Shown here: positions 1 through 9,049 of the stretch, in pieces | Position numbering within the stretch: position 1 is the stretch's first letter | Layout: the number at the start of each line of letters is the position of its first letter | Assembly (NCBI GenBank): GCA_963757115.1 | Contig: CAVWQV010000018.1 | Span: forward strand, 62,001-126,000 | Reading direction: 5' to 3' | Origin: CAVWQV01 sp963757115 | GTDB lineage: Bacteria > Pseudomonadota > Alphaproteobacteria > Acetobacterales > Acetobacteraceae | Length of the DNA: 64,000 nucleotides | Program-made: the position numbers and the translations under genes | Notes under the pieces: model-generated | Databases searched by the model: none | Seen by the model: the letters and a program-made list of their open reading frames with translations, nothing else | What the model was told of the DNA's origin: nothing

Positions 1-2
1 AA

Positions 3-200
3 GCCAAGCGCGGCGAGTATTTCGACGGGGCGCGGGAGTACAAGCGTTACGCGGCCGTCATCGCGGAAGCGCCCGGGCTGGTGCTCTGGCATCCCGGGTC
101 CGTCCGCTTCGAGGGGAGCGCGCAACTTTGCCATCTCGGCCTGATGACCCCGGTAGCGGGCGCGCGCACGCAGACGGCGCGGGAGCCGGCGTGTGCCTGA
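3..200 (+). CDS. C-terminal end of an unidentified protein (partial at window edge)
   Basis: An open frame enters from the left edge and ends in TGA at 198-200. The 65 visible residues include AKRGEYFDGAREYKRYAAV and a hydrophobic stretch around GLVLWHP. I do not recognise the family. The stop overlaps the GTG start of the following glycosyltransferase at 193, which suggests translational coupling and membership of the same glycan-synthesis operon. Its function is unassigned. Confidence 0.55.
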   Translation, partial: AKRGEYFDGAREYKRYAAVIAEAPGLVLWHPGSVRFEGSAQLCHLGLMTPVAGARTQTAREPACA

Positions 201-1131
201 CATCACCGCCTGCATTTGCACCCATGACCGGCCGGACTACCTGGGCGCCTGCCTGGACGGCCTCGCCAATCAGACGACCGGCAGCGGCGACTTCGAGATC
301 GTGGTGGTGGACAGCTGCAGCAGCACCGCGGCGGCTGCCCGCACCGCGGCGCTGGCCGAGGCGGCGCCGAACGCGCGCTTGGTCCGTGTTGACCGGCCGG
401 GGCTGAGCCTCGCCCGCAACGAAGGCGCGCGCGCGGCCCGCGGCGCCTTCATCGCCTATATCGACGACGACGCGGTGCCGGCGCCGGACTGGATCGCCCG
501 CATCGCGCACGCCGTCTCCGTCGGCGCGCGGCCTCCGCGCTGTGCTGGCGGGCCGCATTCTCCCGACCTGGGAGGCGCCGCTGCCTCGTTGGTGGCCGAC
601 CCGGCTGATCGGCGTTCTGTCCGTCATCGAGTGGGATGGGGCGGGCGAGTTCCGCTCCCCGTCCGTGCCGGCAACGCTTGAACCCTACGGGGCCAACATG
701 GTCGTGCGCCGCGACGCGTTGCTGGCGATGGGCGGCTTCAACGAGCGCGCCGGCCGACAAGGGACGGCGCTGCTGTCCGACGAGGACGTTCAGCTCGCCT
801 GGGCTTTGCAGGACTTAGGCGAGCCGGTGCGGTTCGACGGCAGCATCGTGGTCCGGCACAGCATCCAGGCGAGCCGGCTGCACCCGCGCTGGCTGCAACG
901 CGGCTCTACTCCCAGGGCGCTTCGACGGTCGCGACCCGCCGCCTGCTCGGCGATCGCCGCTACATTCGCCATCACCTGCCCCGGCGCTTTGCTGTAGCAG
1001 CCGTGTTGTCCTGGGCCGCGCTGGTCCCTTCCGGCAGCACTTGGCTGATCGGCGCGCGCTGGCGCCTCGCTTACTCGCTCGGTTTCCTGTCCGCGATATT
1101 GGGCCCAGAGCCTCAACGGCCGGCGGAGTGA
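193..1131 (+). CDS. Glycosyltransferase family 2 protein (two frameshifts)
   Basis: This is a GT-A-fold glycosyltransferase expected to move a sugar from a nucleotide-sugar donor onto a cell-surface glycan. The GTG start at 193 gives the classic family-2 N-terminus DITACICTHDRPDYLGACL, followed by FEIVVVDSCSS and, near residue 93, the metal-binding AYIDDDAVP motif. Downstream, GANMVVRRDALLAMGGFNE and LLSDEDVQLAWAL are the usual acceptor-side and ED motifs. The reading frame shifts near 530 and again near 900, returning to the starting frame and ending in TGA at 1129-1131. The protein would be about 312 residues. Conserved motifs on both sides of each break favour sequence error over true decay. 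Confidence 0.8.
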
Positions 1132-1209
1132 TCCGCCCAGCTACACGCAGCACTTGTGTCGAGGCGATCTGAGCGCCTAGAAGCACAACCGCCACCACGC
1201 CGGCTCGCG

Positions 1210-2892
1210 ATGACCGACCTCCCTAATCCGGACCTCCTCTTCCCGCATTCCTTGGACGGCGCGCACCGTGCTCGACGTTGGATGCAACCGTGGCGCGCTC
1301 GGCGCCGCGTACCGACGCTTCAATCCCCGGGTTCGCCTCCTTGGGATCGACAAGAGCGTGGAAGCCGCCGAGCAGGCCGCCATGCACTACGACGACGTGG
1401 TGGCCGGCGACGTGGAAGAAGATCCGCTCCCGTTCAATCTGCCCGATGGCCTCGATTGCGTCGTGTATGGCGACGTTCTCGAGCACCTGAGCGATCCATG
1501 GGAACTGGTGCGGCGGCACGCGGACGCGCTTACTCCGGATGGGGTCATGCTGATCTGCGTGCCGAACGTGGAGCACTGGAGCTTCGCCGCCCGCCTTCTG
1601 CGAGGCGGATGGGACTACGAGCCGTCCGGATTGTTTGACCGGACGCATCTCCGATGGTTCACCCGCGAGATGATGCGCAAGGGACTGACCGAGCTTGGCC
1701 TGATCCCGTGCGACGTGGTTCCCCGCGTGTTCGAGCCCGAGAAAGCCGAAGCGTTCGTCCGCGCCATGGCTCCGGCGCTCCAGGCGATCGGCGTCGATCC
1801 GGTGGAGGACGCGCCCCGCGCCGCGCCGCTGCAATACGTCTGGCGCGTGCGCACCCGCCCGCGCCCAACGATGACGGTTGCGGCGACCATGCTGCAGCCG
1901 GTCGGCGGAGTGAGCGACGTGCGAGTAGTGTATCCGCTCCTTGCGATGGCGACGGACCCCACCGTGTCCCCGTTGATCACCGCCTCCGAGCCGTCCCGGG
2001 TTCCGGTCGGCGACGGACCGCGCATCTTCGTGCTGCACCGTCCGATGCTGACGGGCGGCCCCGGCATCGATACGATCCGGCGTCTGCTGGCACGGGACTT
2101 CGTGATCGTTACGGAGTTCGACGACCATCCGGACTTCTTCGCGGCCATGCGACGCCCCGACCAGTACGCGTTCTCGGCGTTCACGCCGTGCAGACCACGA
2201 CGGAGCCGCTGGCCGAGATCCTTCGCCCGCGCAGCCAGGAAGTGGCGGTGTTCCCGAACGCGGCACGCGCCTTGCCGGAGCCCCGCAACTTCACCGAACC
2301 CGGACGTTTCACACTGTTCTTCGGCGCACTCAATCGGGAGCGCGACTGGCTACCCTATCTTCCCGTGCTGAACGACATCGCCGGCACGTTCCGCGATCGG
2401 CTCCGGTTCTCGATCGTCCATGACCAGGCGTTGTTCGACGCGCTCGTGACACCGCACAAGACGTTCACGCCGACCTGCGATCACCAAACCTATCTCGACC
2501 TGCTCGGCGCGGCGGAGATTTCCTTCATGCCGCTGCTCGACAATGCGTTCAACCGGGCCAAGTCGGATCTCAAGTTCGTCGAAGCGGGCGCCTGCCGCGT
2601 CGTGTCGCTGGCAAGTCGGGTCGTCTACGAAAAGACCGTAGACGACGGCCAGACGGGCGTGCTGTTCGACAGTTTCGAGGCGCTGTACATGAGCCTGACG
2701 GAGCTACTGACAGACCCGGGCCGCGCTCGCACGATCGCCGACAACGCCCGCGAGCACGTCGCCCGCGAGCGAATGCTGGCTTACCAGACCGGCCTGCGAA
2801 TCGAATGGTATCGCTCGTTGTGGGAGCGACGACGCGAGCTGACGGCGGCGCTCCTCGAACGCGTGCCGGAACTGGGCAAGGTCGCGGCATAG
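1210..2892 (+). CDS. SAM methyltransferase-glycosyltransferase fusion (two frameshifts)
   Basis: The protein is about 560 residues. The N-terminal half is a class I SAM methyltransferase: after MTDLPNPDLLFPHSLDGA comes motif I, VLDVGCNRGALG, then GDVLEHLSDPW and LICVPNVEHW. The C-terminal half resembles a GT4-type glycosyltransferase, with HAVQTTTEPLAEIL, NAARALPEP, FFGALNRERDWLPYLP and KFVEAGACRVVSLAS. A short frame change near 1265 separates the start from motif I. A second near 2187 fits one lost C in the codons for FSAFHAVQ. Start 1210 was chosen because its residues lead directly into motif I. The protein probably methylates and glycosylates a surface polysaccharide; acceptor and donor are unknown. 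Confidence 0.75.
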
Positions 2893-2922
2893 CGGGACAG
2901 GTAGCCGGAGAATTCGCCCCCT

Positions 2923-3933
2923 TCAGACGTGGGCGGCGGTCGATGTCAGGTCGACGACCTGCAAGTTAACCAGATTGGAAACGTAACGACCGCCCGCTGT
3001 ATCGCCCGGAACCACGAGGCGCATCGCGCCATCCGCACCGCCGGGGCCGAGCTGGCCCAGCTTGTCGGAGTAAGCGACGATGTCCGGTTGACTGCCGAAA
3101 GCAGGGTCGATCTCGCCAAGTGAGATCAGCGCACGATAGCCGTCGCTGCCCGTGGCGACCACGCCGAACCGGAGGATGTCGTTCTTGATCGAGGGGTCTG
3201 TGAGCAGGCCGGCATCCTGCACCAACGTCCAAAGCGAGACGCCCGTGTAGGTGTCGGTGACGCTTCCCGCGCCGGAAAGAAACGTCGCGGACTCGGTTAC
3301 CGGCGGGGCCACCGCCGCCAGCGTGATGGCGCTGAACGTCGCTGGGTCGGACACCGCTCCGGTGAGATCAAATTGGTCGGACACCCCGCCCGGCATCGTC
3401 AAGGACGGCTCCGGCAAGCTGCCAACCTGCAGGCTCACGAGGTCGGACACGTAGCGGCCACCGGCCGTATCGCCCGGAACCACTATCCGAGCGAGCCCCT
3501 CGCTGCCGTTCGGCCCGAGCTGGCCGTTGGCATCGGCGAAGGCGACGAGCACCGGCTGGTTGCCGAAGTTGGGGCTTATTTCCCCGAGCGAGAACGCCGC
3601 CTTATAGCCGTCAAATCCGGTCGCGACGACGTATTTGCTGAGGATATCGTTCTTCGCCGCCGTCACATTGACGCCACCTGCGTCATTCAGCAGGTCAATA
3701 AGCTTTATCCCGGTGTAGCTATCGCTGACCGGGGTTCCCGCCGCCTGATACGTGACCGATACGTCGCTGACCGGTGTGAGATAGGGGAGATTGTAGATGT
3801 CGGGGTCGGCCACCGAGCCTGCGACGAGGATCGGCGCGAACGGCACGCCCTCGTCGCCGAGAAAGCCTGCGATCTGCAACTCAAGATCGTAGATGGTTTG
3901 CAACAAGTCGAGACCGGCCGATGCCAGCGCCAT
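2923..3933 (-). CDS. Tandem-repeat protein resembling the molybdopterin oxidoreductase fold, without cysteine
   Basis: The intact protein of 336 residues contains two copies of a roughly 135-residue module (about residues 40-172 and 185-328). Each copy has YTGxxLxxLxxDAG, VVATGxDGYxAxxSLGEI and the block VVPGDTAGGRYVSxLVxLQV. These signatures resemble the sulfite-oxidase-like molybdopterin-binding domain. The whole protein has no cysteine, so the usual molybdenum thiolate ligand is absent. No signal peptide is evident; the N-terminus is MALASAGLDLLQTIYDLE. GGGAG-type ribosome binding sequence (GGGAG) lies 8 nt before the ATG. A structural or binding role is more likely than catalysis. Neighbours (gmk, glycosyltransferase) give no functional hint. 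Confidence 0.65.
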   Translation of the reverse strand: MALASAGLDLLQTIYDLELQIAGFLGDEGVPFAPILVAGSVADPDIYNLPYLTPVSDVSVTYQAAGTPVSDSYTGIKLIDLLNDAGGVNVTAAKNDILSKYVVATGFDGYKAAFSLGEISPNFGNQPVLVAFADANGQLGPNGSEGLARIVVPGDTAGGRYVSDLVSLQVGSLPEPSLTMPGGVSDQFDLTGAVSDPATFSAITLAAVAPPVTESATFLSGAGSVTDTYTGVSLWTLVQDAGLLTDPSIKNDILRFGVVATGSDGYRALISLGEIDPAFGSQPDIVAYSDKLGQLGPGGADGAMRLVVPGDTAGGRYVSNLVNLQVVDLTSTAAHV

Positions 3934-4032
3934 TTTTGCACTCCCGCGATGTCCAGGCGACTATAGCGGTGCTGAATTCTGCAACAAGCCTTGCCGGAGC
4001 CGGCCGTCCACATCGACCGGAGGCAGCCGAGA

Positions 4033-4656
4033 TCACCCGAGCGAGGCGACGAACGCTCCGAGCCCGGTTTGGCGCGCTGTCGCCGAGCGCGCGGCGGCCA
4101 AAATCCCCCGCACCGCGCCGACGGCGGCTGCAAGGCGATCGTTGACGATCACATGGTCGAACTCCGACCAGTGCGCGATCTCGGCCCGTGCGGCCCCCAT
4201 CCGGCGGGCGATCTCGCTCGCGTCGTCGCCCCGACGCTGACGGAGACGATCCTCGAGGTCGCGCAGCGAAGGTGGCAACACGAATACCCCGACCACGTCT
4301 CCCGGCAGCGCCGCGCGGAGCTGGCGGTGCCCCTGCCAATCGATGTCGAACATCACGTCGCGACCCCGGGCAAGGGCCGCCTCGACCGGGGCGCGCGGCG
4401 TGCCGTAGCTCCGCCCGAACACGCGCGCCCATTCCAGAAGTGCGCCGTTCTCGGCCATCTGGTCGAACGCCGCCTGGTCGCGGAAGAAGTAGTGCACCCC
4501 TTCCTGCTCGCCCGGACGCGGCGGACGCGTCGTGACGCTGACGGACAGCGACAAGCCCGGCTCCTCGGCCAGCAGCGCGCGCGTGATGGAACTCTTGCCC
4601 GCCCCGGACGGTGCGGCGATCACCAAGCAGAGGCCGCGCCGAGCCACACTCATCAT
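4033..4656 (-). CDS. gmk: Guanylate kinase
   Basis: Cytosolic guanylate kinase, converting GMP and ATP to GDP and ADP. Its 207 residues match the family length. The P-loop APSGAGKSS is at residues 15-23. It is followed by the GMP-binding region SVSVTTRPPRPGEQEGVHY, then YGTP and DIDWQGHRQL, and the lid with RLRQRRGDD. The start is one of two adjacent ATG codons (4656 or 4653); the choice does not affect the conserved part. The frame is intact. It lies between the tandem-repeat protein and tRNA-Ala and shows no obvious operon partner. Confidence 0.95.
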   Translation of the reverse strand: MMSVARRGLCLVIAAPSGAGKSSITRALLAEEPGLSLSVSVTTRPPRPGEQEGVHYFFRDQAAFDQMAENGALLEWARVFGRSYGTPRAPVEAALARGRDVMFDIDWQGHRQLRAALPGDVVGVFVLPPSLRDLEDRLRQRRGDDASEIARRMGAARAEIAHWSEFDHVIVNDRLAAAVGAVRGILAAARSATARQTGLGAFVASLG

Positions 4657-4732
4657 CGGAGGATCGCGACCGGCTCAAACACCACGTTCAGCCGCGATCG
4701 CGTATCCGGTTCAGCTCGCGCCATGGGCCGGT

Positions 4733-4808
4733 TGGTGGAGCCAAGCGGGATCGAACCGCTGACCTCCTGAATGCCATTCAGGCGCTCTCCCAGCTGAGCT
4801 ATGGCCCC
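4733..4808 (-). tRNA. tRNA-Ala (anticodon GGC)
   Basis: The reverse complement begins GGGGCCATAGCTCAGCTGGG, forms an anticodon arm CCTGA-ATGGCAT-TCAGG with GGC at the centre, carries the T-arm GGTTCGATCCC and ends GGCTCCACCA. The acceptor stem pairs (GGGGCCA with TGGCTCC, allowing a wobble pair). The CCA is encoded in the genome. GGC reads GCC and GCT alanine codons. Confidence 0.96.
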
Positions 4809-4860
4809 GACCGACGGGAGCGGGCTTATAGCGCCGGGTACCGCGCGCGATCAAGGGAGG

Positions 4861-5517
4861 TCAGGCGGCGGCCTTTTCGAGCTCGGGATGCACATCGAAC
4901 GGCGCTTCGGTCTTGGCGCGGATCGCGTCTAGGGTTGCGTCCGGCGCCTTGTCGACCAGCACGAGGCCGTTCGGCGTCACGTCAAAGACCGCAAGCTCGG
5001 TGATGATCAGGCTCACCACGCCGGCGCCGGTCAGCGGCAAGCTGCAGCGGCGCAGGATCTTGGGCGAGCCGTCCTTCGCCGCATGCTCCATCAGCACCAC
5101 GACACGCGGCACGCCGGCAACGAGGTCCATCGCACCGCCCATGCCCTTAACCATCTTGCCCGGTATCATCCAATTGGCGAGATCGCCGTTTGCTGCGACC
5201 TGCAACGCGCCCAGGATGGAGATGTCGATGTGGCCGCCGCGCACCATCCCGAAAGAGGCGGCGCTATCGGAGTAGGAGGTGCTCGGAAGCTCCGTCACGG
5301 TCTGCTTGCCGGCGTTGATCACGTCGGCGTCCTCCTCCCCCTCCCACGGGAACGGCCCCATGCCCACCATGCCGTTCTCCGAATGGAGCTGGATGGTCAT
5401 GCCCTCCGGGATATGGTTGGCGACCAAGGTCGGGATGCCAATTCCCAGATTAACGTAGAACCCGTCCTGCAACTCGCGGGCCGCGCGGGTGGCCATCTGT
5501 TCCCGGCTCCAGGGCAT
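4861..5517 (-). CDS. scoB: 3-oxoacid CoA-transferase subunit B
   Basis: Beta subunit of a succinyl-CoA:3-oxoacid CoA-transferase, which moves CoA between succinyl-CoA and acetoacetate in ketone-body or polyhydroxybutyrate-linked metabolism. Its 218 residues are intact. The active-site glutamate is in the conserved LHSENGMVGMGPFP motif near residue 47. Further family signatures are GFYVNLGIGIPTLVANHIP, GGHIDISILGALQV and GKMVKGMGGAMDLVAG. It follows scoA after 31 bp on the same strand, so the two form a bicistronic operon encoding the heteromeric enzyme. Confidence 0.94.
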   Translation of the reverse strand: MPWSREQMATRAARELQDGFYVNLGIGIPTLVANHIPEGMTIQLHSENGMVGMGPFPWEGEEDADVINAGKQTVTELPSTSYSDSAASFGMVRGGHIDISILGALQVAANGDLANWMIPGKMVKGMGGAMDLVAGVPRVVVLMEHAAKDGSPKILRRCSLPLTGAGVVSLIITELAVFDVTPNGLVLVDKAPDATLDAIRAKTEAPFDVHPELEKAAA

Positions 5518-5548
5518 CTCGCCTCTCCTTCGCTTCGCTTTATTCGCC

Positions 5549-6259
5549 TCAGGCCGCGCGCTTGCGCACGGTGCGCTGCTCGATCCGCTTTTCGACTTGG
5601 TCGAGCCGCACTACCCGTTTGACGAACATGCCGGGGGTCACGATGTGGTCCGGGTCGAGTTCACCGAGGCCGACGAGATGCTCCACCTCGGCGACGGTCA
5701 CCTTGGCCGCGGTCGCCATCATCGGGTTGAAGTTCCGCGCCGTCTTTCGGTAGACGAGATTGCCTTCGGGGTCGCCCTTCCAGGCATGGACGATCGCGAG
5801 ATCGGCAAACAGCCCGCGCTCCATCACGTAGGTGCGGCCGTCGAACACCTTGGTCTCCTTTCCTTCGGCGACCTCTGTCCCGACGCCGGTCGGCGTATAG
5901 AAAGCGGGGATGCCGGCGCCCCCAGCGCGGATCCGCTCGGCCAACGTGCCTTGCGGATTGAACTCGATCTGCAGCTCGCCCGCGAGATACTGCCGCGCGA
6001 AGGTGGCGTTCTCGCCGACGTAGGAGCTGATCATCTTGGCGATCTGCCGGGTCTGCAACAATACGCCGAGACCCGCATCGTCAACCCCAGCATTGTTGGA
6101 GATCACCGTGAGGTTCTTCACGCCCGAGGCGCGGATGGCTTCGATCAGGGCAGTTGGGATGCCGCATAGGCCGAAGCCGCCCGACATGATGGTCATGCCG
6201 TCCCGCAGCAAGCCGCCGAGCGCCGCCTCAGGATCGGGATAGATCTTGTTCACGGCCAT
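5549..6259 (-). CDS. scoA: 3-oxoacid CoA-transferase subunit A
   Basis: Alpha subunit, partner of scoB. The start at 6259 gives MAVNKIYPDPEAALGGLL and has GGAGGA 7 nt upstream, so I prefer it over the ATG 39 nt earlier. Family motifs are DGMTIMSGGFGLCGIPTAL (CoA-binding G-rich loop), NLTVISNNAGVDD, QGTLAERIRAGGAGIPAFYT and the C-terminal EEVEHLV-like segment. Length 236 residues, intact. It is the first gene of the scoAB operon. Confidence 0.94.
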   Translation of the reverse strand: MAVNKIYPDPEAALGGLLRDGMTIMSGGFGLCGIPTALIEAIRASGVKNLTVISNNAGVDDAGLGVLLQTRQIAKMISSYVGENATFARQYLAGELQIEFNPQGTLAERIRAGGAGIPAFYTPTGVGTEVAEGKETKVFDGRTYVMERGLFADLAIVHAWKGDPEGNLVYRKTARNFNPMMATAAKVTVAEVEHLVGLGELDPDHIVTPGMFVKRVVRLDQVEKRIEQRTVRKRAA

Positions 6260-6325
6260 CGCGCGTCCTCCAATGACCCGAAATTGCCATCGCGTCATGA
6301 TGGAGGCAATGCGGAGGAGAGTGAC

Positions 6326-6631
6326 TCAGCGCGAAAGGACCGGGGCGGTTTCGAGAGCGGCCCGCTCCGCCGGGGTGAGCGGCCGTCCACGCCGGAGTTC
6401 GGCGCGGATCTCGGCGGCAAGGCCGGGGTTGGCGCGGCGCAGCTGGCCGATGCGGAGAGCGGCGCCAGCGCCCGGTAGGGGATCCGCCTCCCAGGATTCG
6501 AGGAAGAGAAGGTCGTCGACGGCCTGGTCGCTGCGAACACTCGTCAGCACCCGCCGCAACGCTTCCGTCCGAGGCAGACTTCGATAGATCGAGGTGTCTC
6601 CCATCGTTCCTCCGAACCGCTCGTCGCTCAA
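6326..6631 (-). CDS. Hypothetical protein, 101 residues
   Basis: A small intact frame lies directly upstream of scoA on the same strand (66-bp gap). It encodes a charged, probably helical protein rich in Arg, Leu and Ala, with LPRTEALRRVLTSVRSDQAV and a C-terminal RRGRPLTPAERAALETAP. There is no membrane segment or signal peptide. I do not recognise a family. Coding-like base composition and the absence of a better gene in the 570-bp space between scoA and ahcY are the main support. Confidence 0.5.
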   Translation of the reverse strand: MSDERFGGTMGDTSIYRSLPRTEALRRVLTSVRSDQAVDDLLFLESWEADPLPGAGAALRIGQLRRANPGLAAEIRAELRRGRPLTPAERAALETAPVLSR

Positions 6632-6833
6632 ATACCAGCCGCGAGCTACCCAAAGCGGGCCGCGGAGATGAAACGCGGCGGCCCGCGCTTGGTTGGTAGA
6701 ACCTTACGATTCTGGATGAGTAAGCGCCATCGCGGCAAGATGAATTGCTTGCGACATCCTACCCGAGCGGCCAGTATGAGGCAGCCAGGTTAAATGGCCG
6801 TAAGCATCAAGCCGTCCGGCCGACACGACCGGC

Positions 6834-8141
6834 CTAATAGCGGTATAGCTCATGCTTGAACGGGCCGGCCGCATTCACGCCGATGTAGTCGGCCTGCTGC
6901 GGCGAAAGCTTGGTTAGGGTCGCGCCAACCTTGGCGAGATGCAGCGCGGCCACCTTCTCGTCGAGGTGCTTCGGCAACGTGTAGACCTGTCGCGCGTATT
7001 TCTCAGGCGGCGCGGTGAACAGCTCGATCTGCGCCAGCACCTGGTTGGTGAAGCTGGCGCTCATCACGAAGCTCGGATGGCCAGTGGCGTTGCCCAGGTT
7101 TACCAGCCTGCCCTCCGACAGCACGATCAGGCGCTTGCCGTCTGGGAAGATGACCTCGTCCACCTGCGGCTTGACGTTCTCCCATTTATAGTTGCGCAGG
7201 CTCTCGATCTGGATCTCGCTGTCGAAGTGGCCGATGTTGCAGACGATGGCTCGGTGCTTCATCGCCCGCATGTGGTCCTGCGTGATGACGTCCACGTTGC
7301 CGGTTGCGGTGACGAAGATGTCGCCGCGCGGGGCCGCCTGTTCCATGGTGACGACCTCGTAGCCCTCCATGGCCGCCTGGAGTGCGCAGATGGGGTCGAT
7401 CTCGGTGATCAGGACGCGGCAGCCCGCATTGCGTAGCGAGGCAGCGGAACCCTTGCCGACGTCGCCAAAACCGGCGACCACCGCAATCTTGCCCGCCATC
7501 ATCACATCCGTGCCGCGGCGGATGCCGTCCACCAGGCTCTCGCGGCAGCCATAGAGGTTGTCGAACTTGGACTTGGTCACGCTGTCGTTCACGTTGATGG
7601 CGGGGACAAGCAGCGTTCCGTCTCGTGCCATCTCGCGCAGCCGATGCACGCCCGTGGTGGTTTCCTCGGAAACCCCGCGCACGTTGGCCAGCATCTCGGG
7701 GTACTTATCATGCATCAGCTTCGTGACGTCACCGCCGTCATCGAGGATCATATTCGGGGTCCAGCCTCCCGGCCCGCGCACCGTCTGCTCGATGCACCAC
7801 CAGAACTCGGCCTCGTCCATCCCCTTCCAGGCGAACACCGGCACGCCGGCAGCGGCAACGGCGGCGGCGGCGTGGTCCTGGGTCGAGAAAATGTTGCATG
7901 ACGACCAGCGCACTGTGGCGCCCAGCGCCTGCAAGGTCTCGATCAGCACTGCCGTCTGGATGGTCATGTGCAGGCAGCCGACGATGCGGGCGCCTCGCAA
8001 CGGCTTGGCGGCGCCGTATTCGGCACGCGTCGCCATCAGGCCGGGCATCTCGTCCTCGGCCATGGCGATCTCCTTGCGCCCCCATTCGGCGAGCGCGATG
8101 TCGCGCACCTTGTAGTCCGGCGTGATGGCGGCATCGGCCAT
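6834..8141 (-). CDS. ahcY: Adenosylhomocysteinase
   Basis: S-adenosyl-L-homocysteine hydrolase, an NAD-dependent cytosolic enzyme that splits SAH into adenosine and homocysteine and so keeps SAM-dependent methylation running. The 435 residues are intact. Visible signatures are YKVRDIALAEWGRKEIAMAE at the N-terminus, ILDDGGDVTKLMH, NVNDSVTKSKFDNLYGCRES (substrate and NAD contacts), the dinucleotide-binding GFGDVGKGSAASLR and the C-terminal ending HELYRY. GAGGAG lies 6 nt before the ATG. The 142 bp upstream contain no SAH riboswitch core that I can recognise. Confidence 0.97.
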   Translation of the reverse strand: MADAAITPDYKVRDIALAEWGRKEIAMAEDEMPGLMATRAEYGAAKPLRGARIVGCLHMTIQTAVLIETLQALGATVRWSSCNIFSTQDHAAAAVAAAGVPVFAWKGMDEAEFWWCIEQTVRGPGGWTPNMILDDGGDVTKLMHDKYPEMLANVRGVSEETTTGVHRLREMARDGTLLVPAINVNDSVTKSKFDNLYGCRESLVDGIRRGTDVMMAGKIAVVAGFGDVGKGSAASLRNAGCRVLITEIDPICALQAAMEGYEVVTMEQAAPRGDIFVTATGNVDVITQDHMRAMKHRAIVCNIGHFDSEIQIESLRNYKWENVKPQVDEVIFPDGKRLIVLSEGRLVNLGNATGHPSFVMSASFTNQVLAQIELFTAPPEKYARQVYTLPKHLDEKVAALHLAKVGATLTKLSPQQADYIGVNAAGPFKHELYRY

Positions 8142-8284
8142 GAAGCTCTCCTCGAAACGCGTCGCCGTAGCATGACACGCCGAGCCGAGTCACCGCCGAG
8201 TAGTCGGCGCAGGAGCAAAACCAACGTGGCACGCCGGCAGCGAAGTGTGTCACTGTTCTGTGGCAACCTAGGGTTGATCGCCAC

Positions 8285-9049
8285 ATGTGCAAGAACCTCA
8301 CTCGCTGGCTCGCCGGTCTCGCTGCACTGCTGCTCGCCGTTGGCTATGGCTCGGCGCAGGGGCAGCCCGCTTCGGATCGCCCGTTGGATCAGGCCGGAAC
8401 GTTCGACTACTATCTGATGAGCTTCACGTTGGCACCGTCGTTCTGCGCCTTGTCGGCCCGATACGGCGAGAAGCGCGAGTGCCAGAGCACCACCAATGCC
8501 GCGTTCCACGCGACGCCGCTAACAGTGCATGGCCTATGGCCGAACCGCGCGCGCGTGAGCGTGAACCTCCAGCCGCAATACTGCCCAGGTCCGCCGCTCG
8601 GTCGATTGCCCGGGCCGCTTCGCGAATCGCTCGACCGCTACATGCCGGGGACCGCAGACGGGCTCGACCGCTATGAGTGGCGCCGCCACGGCACCTGTTC
8701 GGGGCTCGATCCCGAGGCGTATTTCTCGGCGATCGTCCGGCTCGCCAAGCACGCCAACGAAGTGATTGGCGGCGCGCTGCGCGACGGTGGCCTGCTCGGC
8801 AAGGAGGTGCAGGTCGACGAGCTGCTACGCGTGGTAGCGGAGAAGGACCCGGCCCTCTCCGCCGCTATCGTTGTGAACTGCCGGTTCAGCCGCCAGGAGG
8901 GCGACCCGTCCCGGGCCTACGTCGAGGAGATCAGGATCGTGCTGTCGAAGGATTTCACGCCGGAACCGGCCGCAGAGGCGGGATTCGGCCAAAACTCCGG
9001 TTGCCCGAGCCGCACCGGGTTCCTGCCGGACGGCTTCACCCGGCACTGA
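8285..9049 (+). CDS. Secreted ribonuclease T2 family protein
   Basis: Endoribonuclease of the T2 family, expected to act in the periplasm on RNA through a 2',3'-cyclic phosphate intermediate. Residues 1-25 form a signal peptide (hydrophobic GLAALLLAVGYG, then AQGQ). The two catalytic segments are intact: CAS1 VHGLWPN (His82) and CAS2 EWRRHGTCSG (Glu131, His135). Several cysteines are spaced for disulfides. The protein has 254 residues and one frame. It diverges from ahcY, and its 3' end overlaps the convergent exporter gene by 14 bp. Confidence 0.9.
   Translation: MCKNLTRWLAGLAALLLAVGYGSAQGQPASDRPLDQAGTFDYYLMSFTLAPSFCALSARYGEKRECQSTTNAAFHATPLTVHGLWPNRARVSVNLQPQYCPGPPLGRLPGPLRESLDRYMPGTADGLDRYEWRRHGTCSGLDPEAYFSAIVRLAKHANEVIGGALRDGGLLGKEVQVDELLRVVAEKDPALSAAIVVNCRFSRQEGDPSRAYVEEIRIVLSKDFTPEPAAEAGFGQNSGCPSRTGFLPDGFTRH

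Noticed and set aside
6780..6833. GC-rich inverted repeat after ahcY as intrinsic terminator
   Set aside because: Only a 4-5-bp stem can be drawn and no U-run follows on the minus strand.
8142..8284. Possible SAH riboswitch before ahcY
   Set aside because: I could not find the conserved core or pairing of the known SAH riboswitch; the gap is short and also serves the divergent RNase gene.
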